DNA from: Candidatus Dechloromonas phosphorivorans
Lineage (GTDB): Bacteria > Pseudomonadota > Gammaproteobacteria > Burkholderiales > Rhodocyclaceae
Direction: 5' to 3'
Length of the DNA stretch: 64,000 nucleotides
Assembly: GCA_016714975.1 (NCBI GenBank)
Contig: JADKBR010000015.1
Coordinates: 124,001-188,000, forward strand
Part shown: piece by piece, positions 35,398 to 44,252 of the stretch
Layout of the letters: each line of letters starts with the position of its first letter
Numbering within the stretch: position 1 is the first letter of the stretch
The notes under the pieces: model-generated
What the model was told of the DNA's origin: nothing
Databases searched by the model: none
The model's input: only the letters and a program-made list of their open reading frames with translations
Position numbers and translations under genes: made by a program

Positions 35398-36606
35398 ATG
35401 CCCTCTTCGATCTTTGCTGCGGTGGAATTGGCCCCGCGTGACCCCATTCTCGGACTGAATGAAGCCTTCAACGCCGATCCCCGTGACACCAAGGTCAATC
35501 TCGGCGTCGGCGTCTACTTTGACGACAACGGCAAGCTTCCACTGCTTGGTGCCGTCAGGATTGCCGAGGAAGCTCGCCTGAAGGCCGCGCCACCACGTGG
35601 CTATCAGCCGATTGAAGGCGCACCGGCCTACAACCAGGCCGTGCAGAACCTGCTTTTCGGCAAGGATTCCGCCCTGCTAGCCAATGGTCAGGTAATTACC
35701 GCCCAGGCGCTCGGCGGTACCGGTGCGCTGAAGATCGGCGCCGACTACCTGAAGCGCCTCAACCCCGGAGCAAAGGTGTATATCAGCAATCCTTCCTGGG
35801 AGAACCACCGCGCCCTTTTCGAATCCGCCGGCTTCGTCGTCGAGAATTATGCTTACTATGAGGCGGCCACGCGCAGTGTGAACTTCACCGGAATGAAGGC
35901 CTCTCTCAATGACCTGGTGGCTGGTTCCATCATTGTTCTGCATGCCTGCTGTCACAATCCGACCGGCGCTGACCTCTCGCAAGCCCAATGGGAGGAAGTG
36001 GTCGGAATCTGCAAGGAAAAGGGCCTGGTGCCCTTCCTCGACATGGCCTACCAGGGGTTCGCCGACGGAATCGATGCCGATGCGGTCGCTGTCCGCGCAC
36101 TTTCGAACTCCGGCGTACAGTTCTTTGTTGCCAGCTCCTTCTCGAAGAACTTCTCACTCTACGGTGAGCGCGTCGGTGCGCTCACCATTGTCACTGCGAG
36201 CAAGGACGAATCAACGCGCGTCATGTCGCAGGTCAAGCGCGTTATCCGCACCAACTACTCCAATCCGCCGATCCACGGTGGCGCCCTGGTTGCGGGCGTG
36301 CTCGCGTCGCCCGAACTGCGCCAGATGTGGGAAACGGAGCTGGCCGGCATGCGTGATCGGATCCGCGGCATGCGTACCAGCTTGGTCGATGCAATCAAGG
36401 CGCAGGCTGTGGCACAGGACTTTTCGTTCATCGTCCAGCAGCGCGGGATGTTCTCGTACACCGGACTGACGGCTGCCCAAGTGGAGCGCATGAAGGAGGA
36501 ATTCGGGATCTATGCCGTGTCAACCGGCCGTATCTGCCTGGCTGCACTGAACTCCAAGAATGTTGATTACGTTGCCAAGGCAATTGCCACCGTAACCGGA
36601 AGCTGA
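35398..36606 (+). CDS. tyrB: Aromatic-amino-acid/aspartate aminotransferase
   Basis: 402 residues. PLP-enzyme family I text: VNLGVGVYFDDNGKLPLL, GYQPIEGAPAYNQAVQNLLF, HACCHNPTGADLSQAQW and the PLP lysine in VASSFSKNFSLYGERVG; the C-terminal substrate Arg is in STGRICLAALN. It transfers amino groups between aspartate or aromatic amino acids and 2-oxoglutarate. aspC versus tyrB cannot be settled by eye. A clear terminator follows. Confidence 0.9.
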   Translation: MPSSIFAAVELAPRDPILGLNEAFNADPRDTKVNLGVGVYFDDNGKLPLLGAVRIAEEARLKAAPPRGYQPIEGAPAYNQAVQNLLFGKDSALLANGQVITAQALGGTGALKIGADYLKRLNPGAKVYISNPSWENHRALFESAGFVVENYAYYEAATRSVNFTGMKASLNDLVAGSIIVLHACCHNPTGADLSQAQWEEVVGICKEKGLVPFLDMAYQGFADGIDADAVAVRALSNSGVQFFVASSFSKNFSLYGERVGALTIVTASKDESTRVMSQVKRVIRTNYSNPPIHGGALVAGVLASPELRQMWETELAGMRDRIRGMRTSLVDAIKAQAVAQDFSFIVQQRGMFSYTGLTAAQVERMKEEFGIYAVSTGRICLAALNSKNVDYVAKAIATVTGS

Positions 36607-36627
36607 GCCCGATAACCAGCAACCAAG

Positions 36628-36655
36628 GGCGAGACACTTGTCTCGCCTGTTTTTT
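36628..36655 (+). terminator. Rho-independent terminator after tyrB
   Basis: Stem GGCGAGACA / TGTCTCGCC with a 2-base gap (loop closes to about 4 nt), then TGTTTTTT. Confidence 0.9.
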
Positions 36656-36664
36656 GCCTGCCCC

Positions 36665-38305
36665 CTAGCGGACAACGGCCACCAGACTCGGGAGCGTCCC
36701 GCTTACCCGAACTGGCAGGATCTGCGACGAGCCTTGGTTACGCGTACTTACCAACAGTTTGCTGTCAACCCGGCGGTCGCGGGTAGCGAAAAACTGGCCC
36801 GTTGCGGCAAATTGTTCAGCATCCATTACCAGGCTCCGACCACTAATCTGCCGCCGGTTGATGGTAATACTGACTGCAAGGCGATCAAACTTCGTGCTTC
36901 CCGCACGAACAATCGAACCGCGACCGCGGCGCGTAGCCTCTGCCAGATTGGCCCCGTTCAGGACGCCGCGAACTATCAGGGCATCCAGCGCCCCATCCAT
37001 GTTCTCCCACATCGATTCCCAGTCTCGGCCGGCCCCGTGCATACGGAAGCTACCCATCAGGTCTCCCTCAAGGGAAAGCGAAGGCGCAAAAACGGCAGTG
37101 ACCTTGCGGCAGCTCAGGCGCTCGAGCATCGCGTCCCCGATCATCGCCAGACCCTCGTTCCATTCAACAAGCCAACTGCCCTTGAGCCCGCCGCCGAGCG
37201 CCCGGATGTCGAAACTGCTGATGATCAGCCGGCCCTTGTGCAGCAGGCCGCTGGCGTGCAATGAGTCGAACGTTAGCGGAAACTCCTCGGCAGGACGCCA
37301 GCCAACCCCGTCAATCTGGAGGGTCGCTCCCTGAGGCGTGGGCTCAGCGGTAATGCGTAACGTGTTGCCAATGGTCCGCAAACTGGCTTGCTCGATCCGC
37401 CCGTCAGCATGGAACGTGACGTCGCCGCTCAATTCAGCGAAAAACAAAGAGCCAGCGGTTACCGAGAGGTTCTCCACAACAACCTGTTTCAGCAGCCATT
37501 GTTGCGACTTCCAGCGCTGCGGATTGTCAGCCGCAAACAAGCCAACGAGATGATCGGCGGCAACAGCCCCACCGGAAATCTCTATTCGTGGCAAGACCTG
37601 AACTCCCGACCCAAGCATCGCGACAATTGTGTGTACGCGAATATTCTCGATCAGCGATTCATCACCCTCACCGATTCGCACATCGGTTAGCAACAATCCA
37701 GGCTCCGGCATGAGATTCAGCCGGATGTCGCCAACGCGCACCGGCACTTGCCAGACCCGCGTCAGCTCATTCTCGATAGCCGGCTTGAAACGGCCATAGG
37801 GGAAGAATGCAAGGACCGCCGTTGCAACAAGCCCCGCGGCAACCAGTCCGAACACCAAGTACACCAGAAGAGTGTGCCGTGGCGCCCGCGAAGCGTGTCT
37901 CTCTGTCCAGTTCTCCTTGACATCCTTGGTTCGCCAGCTAGCCGGCAAGATGGGTTCGCCAAACGCAGAGGGAGCGCTGGATACAGCTTGCGAGTCCAAC
38001 CTGCTCAGCGACTTGCCACTGTCAAACGATTCGCCCGATTCTTTGAGCTTGTCGAACTGTAACTTGCTTTCCTGCCAGACCGACGCTGCTTGGAGGCTTG
38101 GCGCGATATACCCACCCCGCTCCAAATCACGCAGCGCGTTTTCGACCAAGCTCGGATTACCGAGCTTGGCGCCCAATTCTTCGACGCTAATCTTGCCATT
38201 GATCTGCACGAGAACCATACGCAGATTGCGGCGGACAACACCCTTTCTTTGCCGAACGGCCTCGTCCCCGATCGGGGTTTTTGCGTAGACTAGTTTCTGA
38301 TCCAT
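36665..38305 (-). CDS. AsmA-like membrane protein with N-terminal winged-helix-like domain
   Basis: 546 residues from ATG MDQKLVYAKTPIGDEAV. Residues 1-75 resemble a small winged-helix-type domain (ISVEELGAKLGNPSLVENAL). One membrane helix follows (LLVYLVFGLVAAGLVATAVL, near residues 140-163). The large periplasmic part has AsmA-like text: PVRVGDIRLNLMPEPGLLLT, LSLEGDLMGSFRMHG, GALDALIVRGVLNGANL. AsmA relatives affect outer-membrane lipid transport. The cytosolic domain fused to an AsmA part is unusual; its role is unknown. Confidence 0.6.
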   Translation of the reverse strand: MDQKLVYAKTPIGDEAVRQRKGVVRRNLRMVLVQINGKISVEELGAKLGNPSLVENALRDLERGGYIAPSLQAASVWQESKLQFDKLKESGESFDSGKSLSRLDSQAVSSAPSAFGEPILPASWRTKDVKENWTERHASRAPRHTLLVYLVFGLVAAGLVATAVLAFFPYGRFKPAIENELTRVWQVPVRVGDIRLNLMPEPGLLLTDVRIGEGDESLIENIRVHTIVAMLGSGVQVLPRIEISGGAVAADHLVGLFAADNPQRWKSQQWLLKQVVVENLSVTAGSLFFAELSGDVTFHADGRIEQASLRTIGNTLRITAEPTPQGATLQIDGVGWRPAEEFPLTFDSLHASGLLHKGRLIISSFDIRALGGGLKGSWLVEWNEGLAMIGDAMLERLSCRKVTAVFAPSLSLEGDLMGSFRMHGAGRDWESMWENMDGALDALIVRGVLNGANLAEATRRGRGSIVRAGSTKFDRLAVSITINRRQISGRSLVMDAEQFAATGQFFATRDRRVDSKLLVSTRNQGSSQILPVRVSGTLPSLVAVVR

Positions 38306-38385
38306 AGGAACAAGGAATTTTTTGGCAGTATATCCTGCATTGCCTTGACTGGACTGCATTTACTGACTAACATGCCCGCCTCTGT

Positions 38386-38461
38386 TCCTCGATAGCTCAG
38401 TCGGTAGAGCGCCGGACTGTTAATCCGTAGGTCCTTGGTTCGAGCCCAAGTCGGGGAGCCA
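38386..38461 (+). tRNA. tRNA-Asn (GTT)
   Basis: 76 bases including encoded CCA. The acceptor stem TCCTCGA / TCGGGGA pairs with one T-G; D-loop AGCTCAGTCGGTAGAGC, anticodon stem-loop with GTT, and T-loop GGTTCGAGCCC are complete. Its 3' half recurs 12,463 bases downstream. Confidence 0.97.
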
Positions 38462-38488
38462 AAAATTCTGTTTTCGGTTCTTGCACTT

Positions 38489-38514
38489 AGCCAATCCTCC
38501 GGGGTTGGCTTTTT
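38489..38514 (+). terminator. Terminator downstream of tRNA-Asn
   Basis: Stem AGCCAATCC / GGGTTGGCT (one T-G) with loop TCCG, then TTTT. It lies 28 bases after the tRNA and recurs in the second copy. Confidence 0.85.
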
Positions 38515-38575
38515 GCATTCCGGGGATCGCCATACCTTTAGTCCGGCGCTCGGTATCGAGGCCATCAGGAAAGAA

Positions 38576-38809
38576 ATGCCCAAGATTATCCGCGAAAAAT
38601 ACGAAAACGGCGTCTTGGTGGAACGCCAGACCGAAGGCTCGAACACGACCCCTTGGCATTGGCTCATGCTTGTCGTGCATACGGTCATCGCCATCACCCT
38701 AGTCGTACTGGCCACTGTGGCCGTTCATGACAGCCTGACCCTCAGAGCAAGCATGTCCGAGGAAGATGCATCGCCAACCAGTTGCGAACAGCCTCGGTTG
38801 CGGTCATAG
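38576..38809 (+). CDS. Small single-helix membrane protein, copy 1
   Basis: 77 residues from an ATG with AGGAAAG upstream. The N-terminus is charged and polar (MPKIIREKYENGVLVERQTE), then one membrane helix (WLMLVVHTVIAITLVVLATV) and a short tail ending in EQPRLRS. No family recognised. A second nearly identical copy is at 51039 and a third, 3'-end fragment at 39890. Both full copies follow tRNA-Asn sequence and its terminator. Confidence 0.7.
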   Translation: MPKIIREKYENGVLVERQTEGSNTTPWHWLMLVVHTVIAITLVVLATVAVHDSLTLRASMSEEDASPTSCEQPRLRS

Positions 38810-38928
38810 GGCACTTGCCGCTCACAGCATTGTATGATCGACCCAGTTGTTTCAACGCGAACTTCACCCTTGGTAGCGTAGCCAAGGAACTAATCAAGAC
38901 CATCCCGCTCAGAAGTCTGTGCAATTTG

Positions 38929-39864
38929 ATGGTTTTTTATACCCGGAGCATTTCATTGAACTTGAGTGTATTGCGCAATTCGATCTTTTCGGTGCTCGGC
39001 GCACTGCTGGTGATAGCAGGTTCGGCGCACGGAGCTGAATCAAGCAACTGGCAACCGTTCGTTTCGGTCACACCGATCTATCAAGGCAATGGTGACCTCG
39101 ACAAGGGCGGAAGTTTCAGTATGAGCGGCGCGATCGTGCGTGGCGGTGCCTCCTACGATCTTGGCGGGGGAAACCGGGCAGGCGTTACGCTCAGCTACGA
39201 TTACCTCGACTATTCGTTTTCCAATGTCAGTGCTTTCGGTCAGGCGCCATGGGGCAACGTGCAGCGCTACGGTGTGGCGGTACCCATCTCCTTCGCCTTG
39301 AACGATGGTTGGAGCTTGAGGTTTTCGCCTTCGGCAGACTGGTTTAAGGAAAACGGTGCAAGCACTGGAGATTCGTTGGTGTGGGGTGCCACGCTATCCG
39401 GTGCCAAACAGTTTGAGGGGGGCAACCGTCTTGGCCTCGGTGTCGGAGTGTTTTCCCAGATCGAGAAGACGAGTGTGTTCCCCTTCCTCGTCGTTGATTG
39501 GCGACTTGGCGAACGTTGGCGCCTAGTCAATCCCCTTGCCAGCGGTCCGACTGGACCAGCGGGGCTTGAACTTGAATACCGTTTCGATGGCAACTGGGCG
39601 GCCAGTGTTGGCGCAGCTTACCGGGCCTTGCGTTTCCGCTTGAGCGATACCGGCTTGGTGAGCAACGGTGTGGGCGAAGAGACAGGTGTGCCTGTATTCC
39701 TACGCGTAACGCGCAATTTCAACGACCAGATGGCGTTACATTTCTACGGTGGTGTCGTGGCAGGTGGCAAGTTGCGTGTCGAGAATTCGTCTGGCGACAT
39801 GGTGCGCGAAGAGAACTTTGATCCGGCTCCAATTGTGGGCCTGTCGTTCGTAGGACGTTTCTAA
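38929..39864 (+). CDS. Outer-membrane beta-barrel protein (DUF6268-like)
   Basis: About 311 residues. Signal peptide near LRNSIFSVLGALLVIAGSAHGAE (split here); the mature part alternates aromatic strands (ASYDLGGGNRAGVTLSYDYL, SLRFSPSADWF) and ends in Phe (GLSFVGRF), the usual outer-membrane insertion signal. The ATG at 38929 is used; TTG codons at about 38959 would give a shorter signal sequence. Substrate or role unknown. It lies inside the tRNA-flanked segment. Confidence 0.65.
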   Translation: MVFYTRSISLNLSVLRNSIFSVLGALLVIAGSAHGAESSNWQPFVSVTPIYQGNGDLDKGGSFSMSGAIVRGGASYDLGGGNRAGVTLSYDYLDYSFSNVSAFGQAPWGNVQRYGVAVPISFALNDGWSLRFSPSADWFKENGASTGDSLVWGATLSGAKQFEGGNRLGLGVGVFSQIEKTSVFPFLVVDWRLGERWRLVNPLASGPTGPAGLELEYRFDGNWAASVGAAYRALRFRLSDTGLVSNGVGEETGVPVFLRVTRNFNDQMALHFYGGVVAGGKLRVENSSGDMVREENFDPAPIVGLSFVGRF

Positions 39865-39889
39865 AGCCTAAATTCGCCATCACCCTTAT

Positions 39890-39983
39890 CTTACCGTCCA
39901 TGACAGCCTGACCCTCAGGGCGACCCTGTCCGAGGAAGATGCATCGCCAGCCAGCTGCGAACAGCCACGGTTTCGGTCTTAGG
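39890..39983 (+). pseudogene. 3'-end fragment of the 77-residue membrane-protein gene
   Basis: The stretch encoding VHDSLTLRATLSEEDASP to the stop is repeated here without the 5' part or a start codon. It is closer to copy 2 (GCGACCCTGTCCGAGGA) than to copy 1, so it did not arise from its neighbour by simple tandem duplication. Confidence 0.75.
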
Positions 39984-40005
39984 GCATGGGGCATCCGTGT
40001 ACTAA

Positions 40006-40215
40006 ATGATTATTGCCCCGCTGGTCGCCTACCTGACCAGGCTGCGCTTCCCGGCACTGTTCGCCATCACCGCCGTCTTGTTCATCCTGGATTTCTTCAT
40101 CCCGGACGTCATTCCATTCATTGATGAAATCCTTCTCGGGCTCGGCGCTGCCCTCCTGGGGAGTTGGAAGAAGCGGAAAGAGCCGGGATCAGCGGGCAAT
40201 AAGGGTGGTCAATAG
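40006..40215 (+). CDS. DUF6116-like small membrane protein, copy 1
   Basis: 69 residues: PLVAYLTRLRFPALFAITA, a hydrophobic stretch (VLFILDFFIPDVIPFIDE) and a basic tail (GSWKKRKEPGSAGNKGG). The second copy at 52397 begins MFKLIIAPL, so this copy has lost the first three codons; its ATG corresponds to the position before IIAPL. No clear RBS, so expression is doubtful. Confidence 0.6.
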   Translation: MIIAPLVAYLTRLRFPALFAITAVLFILDFFIPDVIPFIDEILLGLGAALLGSWKKRKEPGSAGNKGGQ

Positions 40216-40244
40216 CTGCCGGGCTCTACTTACTCGGCACATAC

Positions 40245-40370
40245 CGGACACACGCTGTTGCAAGCCGTTACTTGAGTTGGAGGGCCTGCACCTGTAGCTT
40301 GAGCGTCGGCTGTTCCCACAACAGCCTAGGCAGCCAACCTGCCCCTCCCCCTAGACTTGCGGTTGCGATG
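40245..40370 (+). repeat. Promoter-hairpin repeat, copy A (diverged)
   Basis: The block GTTGCAAGCCGTTACTTGAG is conserved with copies B-E. -35 TTGAGT 40272-40277, 17-bp spacer, -10 TAGCTT 40295-40300. The downstream part is unlike B, C and E but still has hairpins: GGCTGTT / AACAGCC (40308-40326, loop CCCAC) and GGCAG / CTGCC, then a pyrimidine run CCCCTCCCCCT. No terminator is seen. It lies in the gap between the DUF6116 gene and the CBS gene. Confidence 0.6.
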
Positions 40371-40477
40371 GTCCGCATGCGTGTCGATGTGCTTCAATCT
40401 GAACGCAGATTTCAGCCCTATTTCGTTGCAAATGGTCTAGTTTTTGTCTAACGCATCGCAGATTGCAAGGAACCACT

Positions 40478-40912
40478 ATGCCTAATCGTCAAGTCAGTGA
40501 AGTTATCGGTCAACGAACTTTTCCCATTGCAGCGCCAGATACAACCGTACGCGAAGCCGCAATCGTTATGAAGGAATGGGACTCATCAGCAGTTCTTGTC
40601 ATGGAGGACGGCGCGTTAGTCGGAATCTGCACCGAGCGGGATATCGTCTTCCGGGCGATCGCCGCGGGTTGCATTCCTGCGACGACATGTGTGAGCATCA
40701 TCATGACCAGGGATGTACAGACCATCCATCGCGATAAACCATTTGGACATGCACTTCATCTAATGTACGAAGGGGGATTCCGACATATTCCAGTAGTAGA
40801 CGACACCGGACGTCCAGTGGGTTTGTTGGCGGCACATGATGCACTCGACTTGGATGGCTTGCAGATGGAGCAGGAGTTGGTTCGTCGCGAGGAAATCACA
40901 GTCATCCTTTAG
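40478..40912 (+). CDS. CBS-domain pair protein
   Basis: 144 residues from ATG MPNRQVSEVIGQRTFPIAAP with AAGGA upstream. Two CBS motifs: TVREAAIVMKEWDSSAVLVM with GICTERDIVFRAIA, and HALHLMYEGGFRHIPVVDD with GLLAAHDALDL. Such proteins sense adenine nucleotides or NADH; target unknown. It is a single gene followed after 24 bases by the promoter of small-RNA copy B. Confidence 0.87.
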   Translation: MPNRQVSEVIGQRTFPIAAPDTTVREAAIVMKEWDSSAVLVMEDGALVGICTERDIVFRAIAAGCIPATTCVSIIMTRDVQTIHRDKPFGHALHLMYEGGFRHIPVVDDTGRPVGLLAAHDALDLDGLQMEQELVRREEITVIL

Positions 40913-40933
40913 GTGCCGAGGAGTGATGGGTAC

Positions 40934-41064
40934 ACACTGTTGCAAGCCGTTACTTGAGTTGCTAGGCCTGCGCCGCTATCTTCTCCCCATGCGCTGATCA
41001 GACATCAGCCTGACGGCCAACTCCCTCCGGCCGTCCGAAAGCCCCGCGGGGCTTTCACTTTCTG
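40934..41064 (+). ncRNA. Putative small RNA, repeat family copy B
   Basis: -35 TTGAGT 40954-40959, 17-bp spacer, -10 TATCTT 40977-40982, predicted start near 40989. Transcript: hairpin 1 GCTGA / TCAGC (40993-41009); hairpin 2 GACGGCC / GGCCGTC (41012-41035) with loop AACTCCCTCC; hairpin 3 GAAAGCCCCG / CGGGGCTTTC (41037-41056), a terminator-like palindrome followed by ACTTT. Upstream conserved block ACACTGTTGCAAGCCGTTAC holds GTTGC and GTTAC ten bases apart. Evidence is covariation-free: three copies with the same stems and changed loops (see C and E). No ORF of note inside. Confidence 0.65.
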
Positions 41065-41227
41065 GTGGGGCATACGCACGAATCCTTTTGCAGCGCGGGC
41101 TAACTAGGGGGTACTCTTTCGCTGCCACCAAACTGAACGATCCGCGCGAACAAATGCCTGCCTGGCAATTCGCCTCACCCGCCCAAGCTTGCCCCGTTGA
41201 GTGGCAATCAACAAATAAGGAGAAATC

Positions 41228-42276
41228 ATGGTCAAGGCCAAAGCCTATGCCGCAGTCGATGAGCGCAGCGCACTCGCACCTTACGAAATCGAACGTCGCG
41301 ATCCGGGGCCGGACGACGTTCAGATCCAGATTCTTTTCTGCGGCGTGTGCCATTCCGATCTGCACACAGCCCGAAACGAATGGAAGAACACCCTCTACCC
41401 GTCGGTTCCTGGTCACGAAATCGTCGGCCGTGTCGTCACTGTCGGAAAAAAGGTGACGAATTTCAAGGTCGGGGATCTCGCCGGGGTCGGCTGCCTGGTC
41501 GATAGTTGCGGCCATTGCCCTTCATGTCACGACGGCGAGGAACAGTATTGCGACAACGGTTTTACCGGCACCTACAATGGCCCGCTCTTCGGCGGCGACA
41601 ATACCTATGGCGGCTATTCGCAGACGATCGTCGTCAAGGAAGCCTTTGTCCTGCGCATCCGGCATGCCGAGAATAACCTTGCCAGCGTTGCCCCCCTGCT
41701 CTGTGCCGGCATTACGACCTACTCGCCCTTGCGCCACTGGGGTGCCGGACCAGGTAAAAAGGTCGGTGTGGTCGGCTTGGGCGGACTGGGTCACATGGGG
41801 GTGAAGATTGCCCATGCCATGGGCGCCCACGTGGTTCTATTCACCACATCCGCAAGCAAGGTCGCCGATGGCAAGCGCCTGGGTGCGGACGAGGTCTGCG
41901 TCTCCACCGACCCCGACGATATGGCACGCTACACCGGCCATCTCGATTTCATCCTCAACACCGTGGCGGCGCCGCACGACCTCGATGCCTATCTGCAATT
42001 GCTCAAGCGGGATGGCACGATGACCTGGTCGGTGCCCCGGCCGAGCCACATCCATCGCCAAATGTCTTCGGGTTGATATTGAGGCGCCGCAGCATCGCCG
42101 GTTCCCTGATTGGTGGCATTCGCGAAACGCAGGAAATGCTCGACTTCTGTGCCGAGCACGACCTCGTGTCGGATATCGAACTGATCCCGATGACTTACAT
42201 CAACAGTGCCTACGACCGGATGATGAAGAGCGATGTGCGCTACCGGTTCGTGATCGACATGGCCAGCCTCGCCTGA
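41228..42276 (+). pseudogene. adh: Zinc alcohol dehydrogenase (YahK/CAD type), frame broken by one base
   Basis: About 349 residues when repaired. Catalytic zinc site FCGVCHSDLHTARNEW and GHEIVGRV; structural zinc site CGHCPSCHDGEEQYC; Rossmann VGVVGLGGLGHMGVKIAHAM. The frame fails after LLKRDGTMT and resumes as LILRRRSIAGSLIGGIRETQ. One C restored at 42023-42025 joins both. Members reduce aldehydes with NADPH. RBS AAGGAG precedes the ATG. The gap may be a sequencing error like those in fabG and plsX. Confidence 0.88.
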
Positions 42277-42306
42277 GGCAAGCCCGGTCAAGGAATCTGG
42301 TAAGGC

Positions 42307-42327
42307 CCCGCCCCCACGGCGGGCTTT
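42307..42327 (+). terminator. Terminator-like hairpin after adh
   Basis: CCCGCC / GGCGGG with loop CCCAC, followed by CTTTCACTTTC; similar to the tail of the small-RNA repeat. Confidence 0.55.
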
Positions 42328-42581
42328 CACTTTCTGGGGCCGGTACTTGTCTTGGCGTAGCCGATGCGGCAGTCACGGTCGTCGCTACGAGTTAGTGCAA
42401 CATTCGTTCTGTAAATTCGTAGCCTGCTGGTTTTGCGATGCTGGGTCGGCCGCAGCGATGAGGGCGCGTAGCGCCCGAAGCGCGGAGGACGGCCCAGCAT
42501 CGCGGCGCGACCCCGGCAGGCGGTACCCGCAGGCGATTTCTTCGGGGAATTCTTACCCAAACCCACGAAGGAGTCGGCAGC

Positions 42582-43765
42582 ATGGCACAACGCGTCGAGC
42601 ATCACCCCCTGGACGCCGCTTTCGCGGCATTGCTGAGCAACGGTTTGGACGGCGCCGGCGAAGCCCTGCGCATCCTGGTCAATGAAGCGAGCAAGATCGA
42701 ACGCGCCCACTTTCTGAATGCCCAACCCACGAGCGCACTATCGATCGTATCGATTACGCCAACGGCTTCAAGCCGAAGACGGTCATGACTCGCGTCGGCG
42801 AACTGACCTTCGAGGTGCCCCAGGTGCGGCGGCTTCTATCCCAGCGCGCTGGAGAAAGGCTCGCGCACCGAGCAGGCACTCAACATCGCGCTGGCCGAGA
42901 TGTACGTGCAGGGCGTCTCCACCCGCAAGGTGATTACGGTCCTGCAATCGCTGTTGGGGCCGAGGTGTCGATCTCCTCGACCCAGGTCAGCCGCGCCGCC
43001 GAGCAGCTCGATGCCGGCCTGTCGGCCTGGCGTGAGCGGCCGCTGGACGAAACCCCCTATGTCTTTCTCGATGCCCGTTACGCGCCCGAAGGAAGTCCCC
43101 TTGGGGGACGAGCGGGTTCGTGAGGCAGGACGGCTGGTGGATTGCGCCGTGCTGGTGGCGGTCGGCATCACGCGGGCCGGCCATCGTCGCGTGCTGGGGG
43201 TGTCGGTGGCCTTGTCCGAGGCCGAGGTGCATTGGCGCGCTTTCCTCGACAGTCTGCTCCGGCGCGGCGAAAGGCGTCAGGCTGATCGTCTCCGACGATC
43301 ATGCCGGCCTCAACAGGCGCGCCGGGCGACCCTGCCCAGCGTGCCCTGGCAACGTTGCCAGTTCCATTTGCGGCAGAATGCCCAAGCCTATGTCACCCGC
43401 CTCGACCAACGCAAACCGGTGGCGCAGCGTATTCGCTCGATCTTCAATGCCCCTGACCGGGTTGAGGCCGAGTGCTTGCTGAAACAGGCGGTCAGGCGTG
43501 GGCGACCGATGCGCCCAAGCTTGCTCAATGGGCGGAAGACAATCTGCCCGAGGGCTTTACGGCGTTCGATTCGCCTCACGCGCAACGTATGCGTCTGCGC
43601 ACGACCAACGGTCTCGAACGGATCAACCGCGAGATCAAACGCCGGACCCGCGTGGCATCCATCTTTCCGAACACGGCATCCTGCCTGCGCCTGGTCTCCG
43701 CGCTTCTGGCAGAATGCGACGAGGAATGGATGACCGGGAAAATCTATCTCAACTTGCAACCGTGA
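42582..43765 (+). pseudogene. IS256-type transposase, copy 1, several frameshifts
   Basis: Starts MAQRVEHHPLDAAFAALLSN; breaks occur near 42722 (CCCAC where copy 2 has CCCCAC), 42828, 42960, 43082 and further on. Recognisable pieces include VTRLDQRKPVAQRIRSIFN, and TTNGLERINREIKRRTRVAS with the last acidic residue. It cannot make a full protein as read. Some breaks differ from those of copy 2, so part of the damage may be sequencing error. It contains one copy of the 28-bp palindrome at 43082. Confidence 0.85.
43082..43109 (+). repeat. 28-bp imperfect palindrome inside transposase, copy 1
   Basis: Begins GCGCCCGAAGG, ends CCTTGGGGGAC, following a TAC codon. One extra base compared with the 27-bp form at 58833. 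Flanked by AC on both sides (TAC...GAC). Confidence 0.75.
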
Positions 43766-43823
43766 TTACCTCACCCGAATCAAATCGCCTCGCGCCGATT
43801 TACAGAAAAGAAGTTGCACTGCC

Positions 43824-44200
43824 TCAGTGGTAGTGTCCTCTGGGCAAATCTGCACCTGTTATTTTGGCTATCGCTCTTTCCCTTCTTAACTGGCTGGATG
43901 GGAGAAAACCATTTCGCGCCACTACCCACTGCGTTTTATGGTCTTGTGTTGCTGATGGCCGGCGTCGCCTATTGGATTCTCACTCGGACGATCATTTCCG
44001 TTGAGGGCAAGGATTCATTGCTGGCGAAGGCTGTGGGCAAGGATCGCAAGGGCAACCTGTCCATCGTAGTCTACGCAGTGGCGATTCCGATGGCCTTCTA
44101 CAATCATTGGCTATCCCAAGCTCTATATGTCGTTGTCGCGCTGATGTGGCTCGTCCCCGATCGGCGAATCGAGAAGGTGCTTACTGAACGGGAGACCTAA
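43824..44200 (+). pseudogene. TMEM175/DUF1211-type membrane protein, 5' part lost to IS256
   Basis: About 125 codons remain, open leftwards into the IS end: GSVLWANLHLLFWLSLFPFL, GWMGENHFAPLPTAFYG and LLMAGVAYWILTRTI. This is the C-terminal half of a bacterial TMEM175-like potassium-channel family protein; family members have about 200 residues and an N-terminal FSD motif that is absent here. The frame could use a TTG inside the IS end, but the loss of the first helices should make it non-functional. Confidence 0.75.
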
Positions 44201-44252
44201 ACGCAGCGGGCATAGAGGTTTGCGTCGTTTGACCCCGCACACAACCCGACAC

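Larger units (their letters stand above)
42392..43823 (+). mobile_element. IS256-family element, type A, copy 1
   Basis: Ends are inverted repeats: left TTAGTGCAACATTCGTTCTG, right (reverse complement) GGCAGTGCAACTTCTTTTCT, about 26 bp similar. Length 1,432 bp. No target duplication: the 9 bases on the left (CGCTACGAG) and right (TCAGTGGTA) differ. The right end cuts into a TMEM175-like gene whose 5' half is missing, so sequence beside the element was deleted or rearranged. Same element as 54850-56290, in opposite orientation. Confidence 0.88.
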
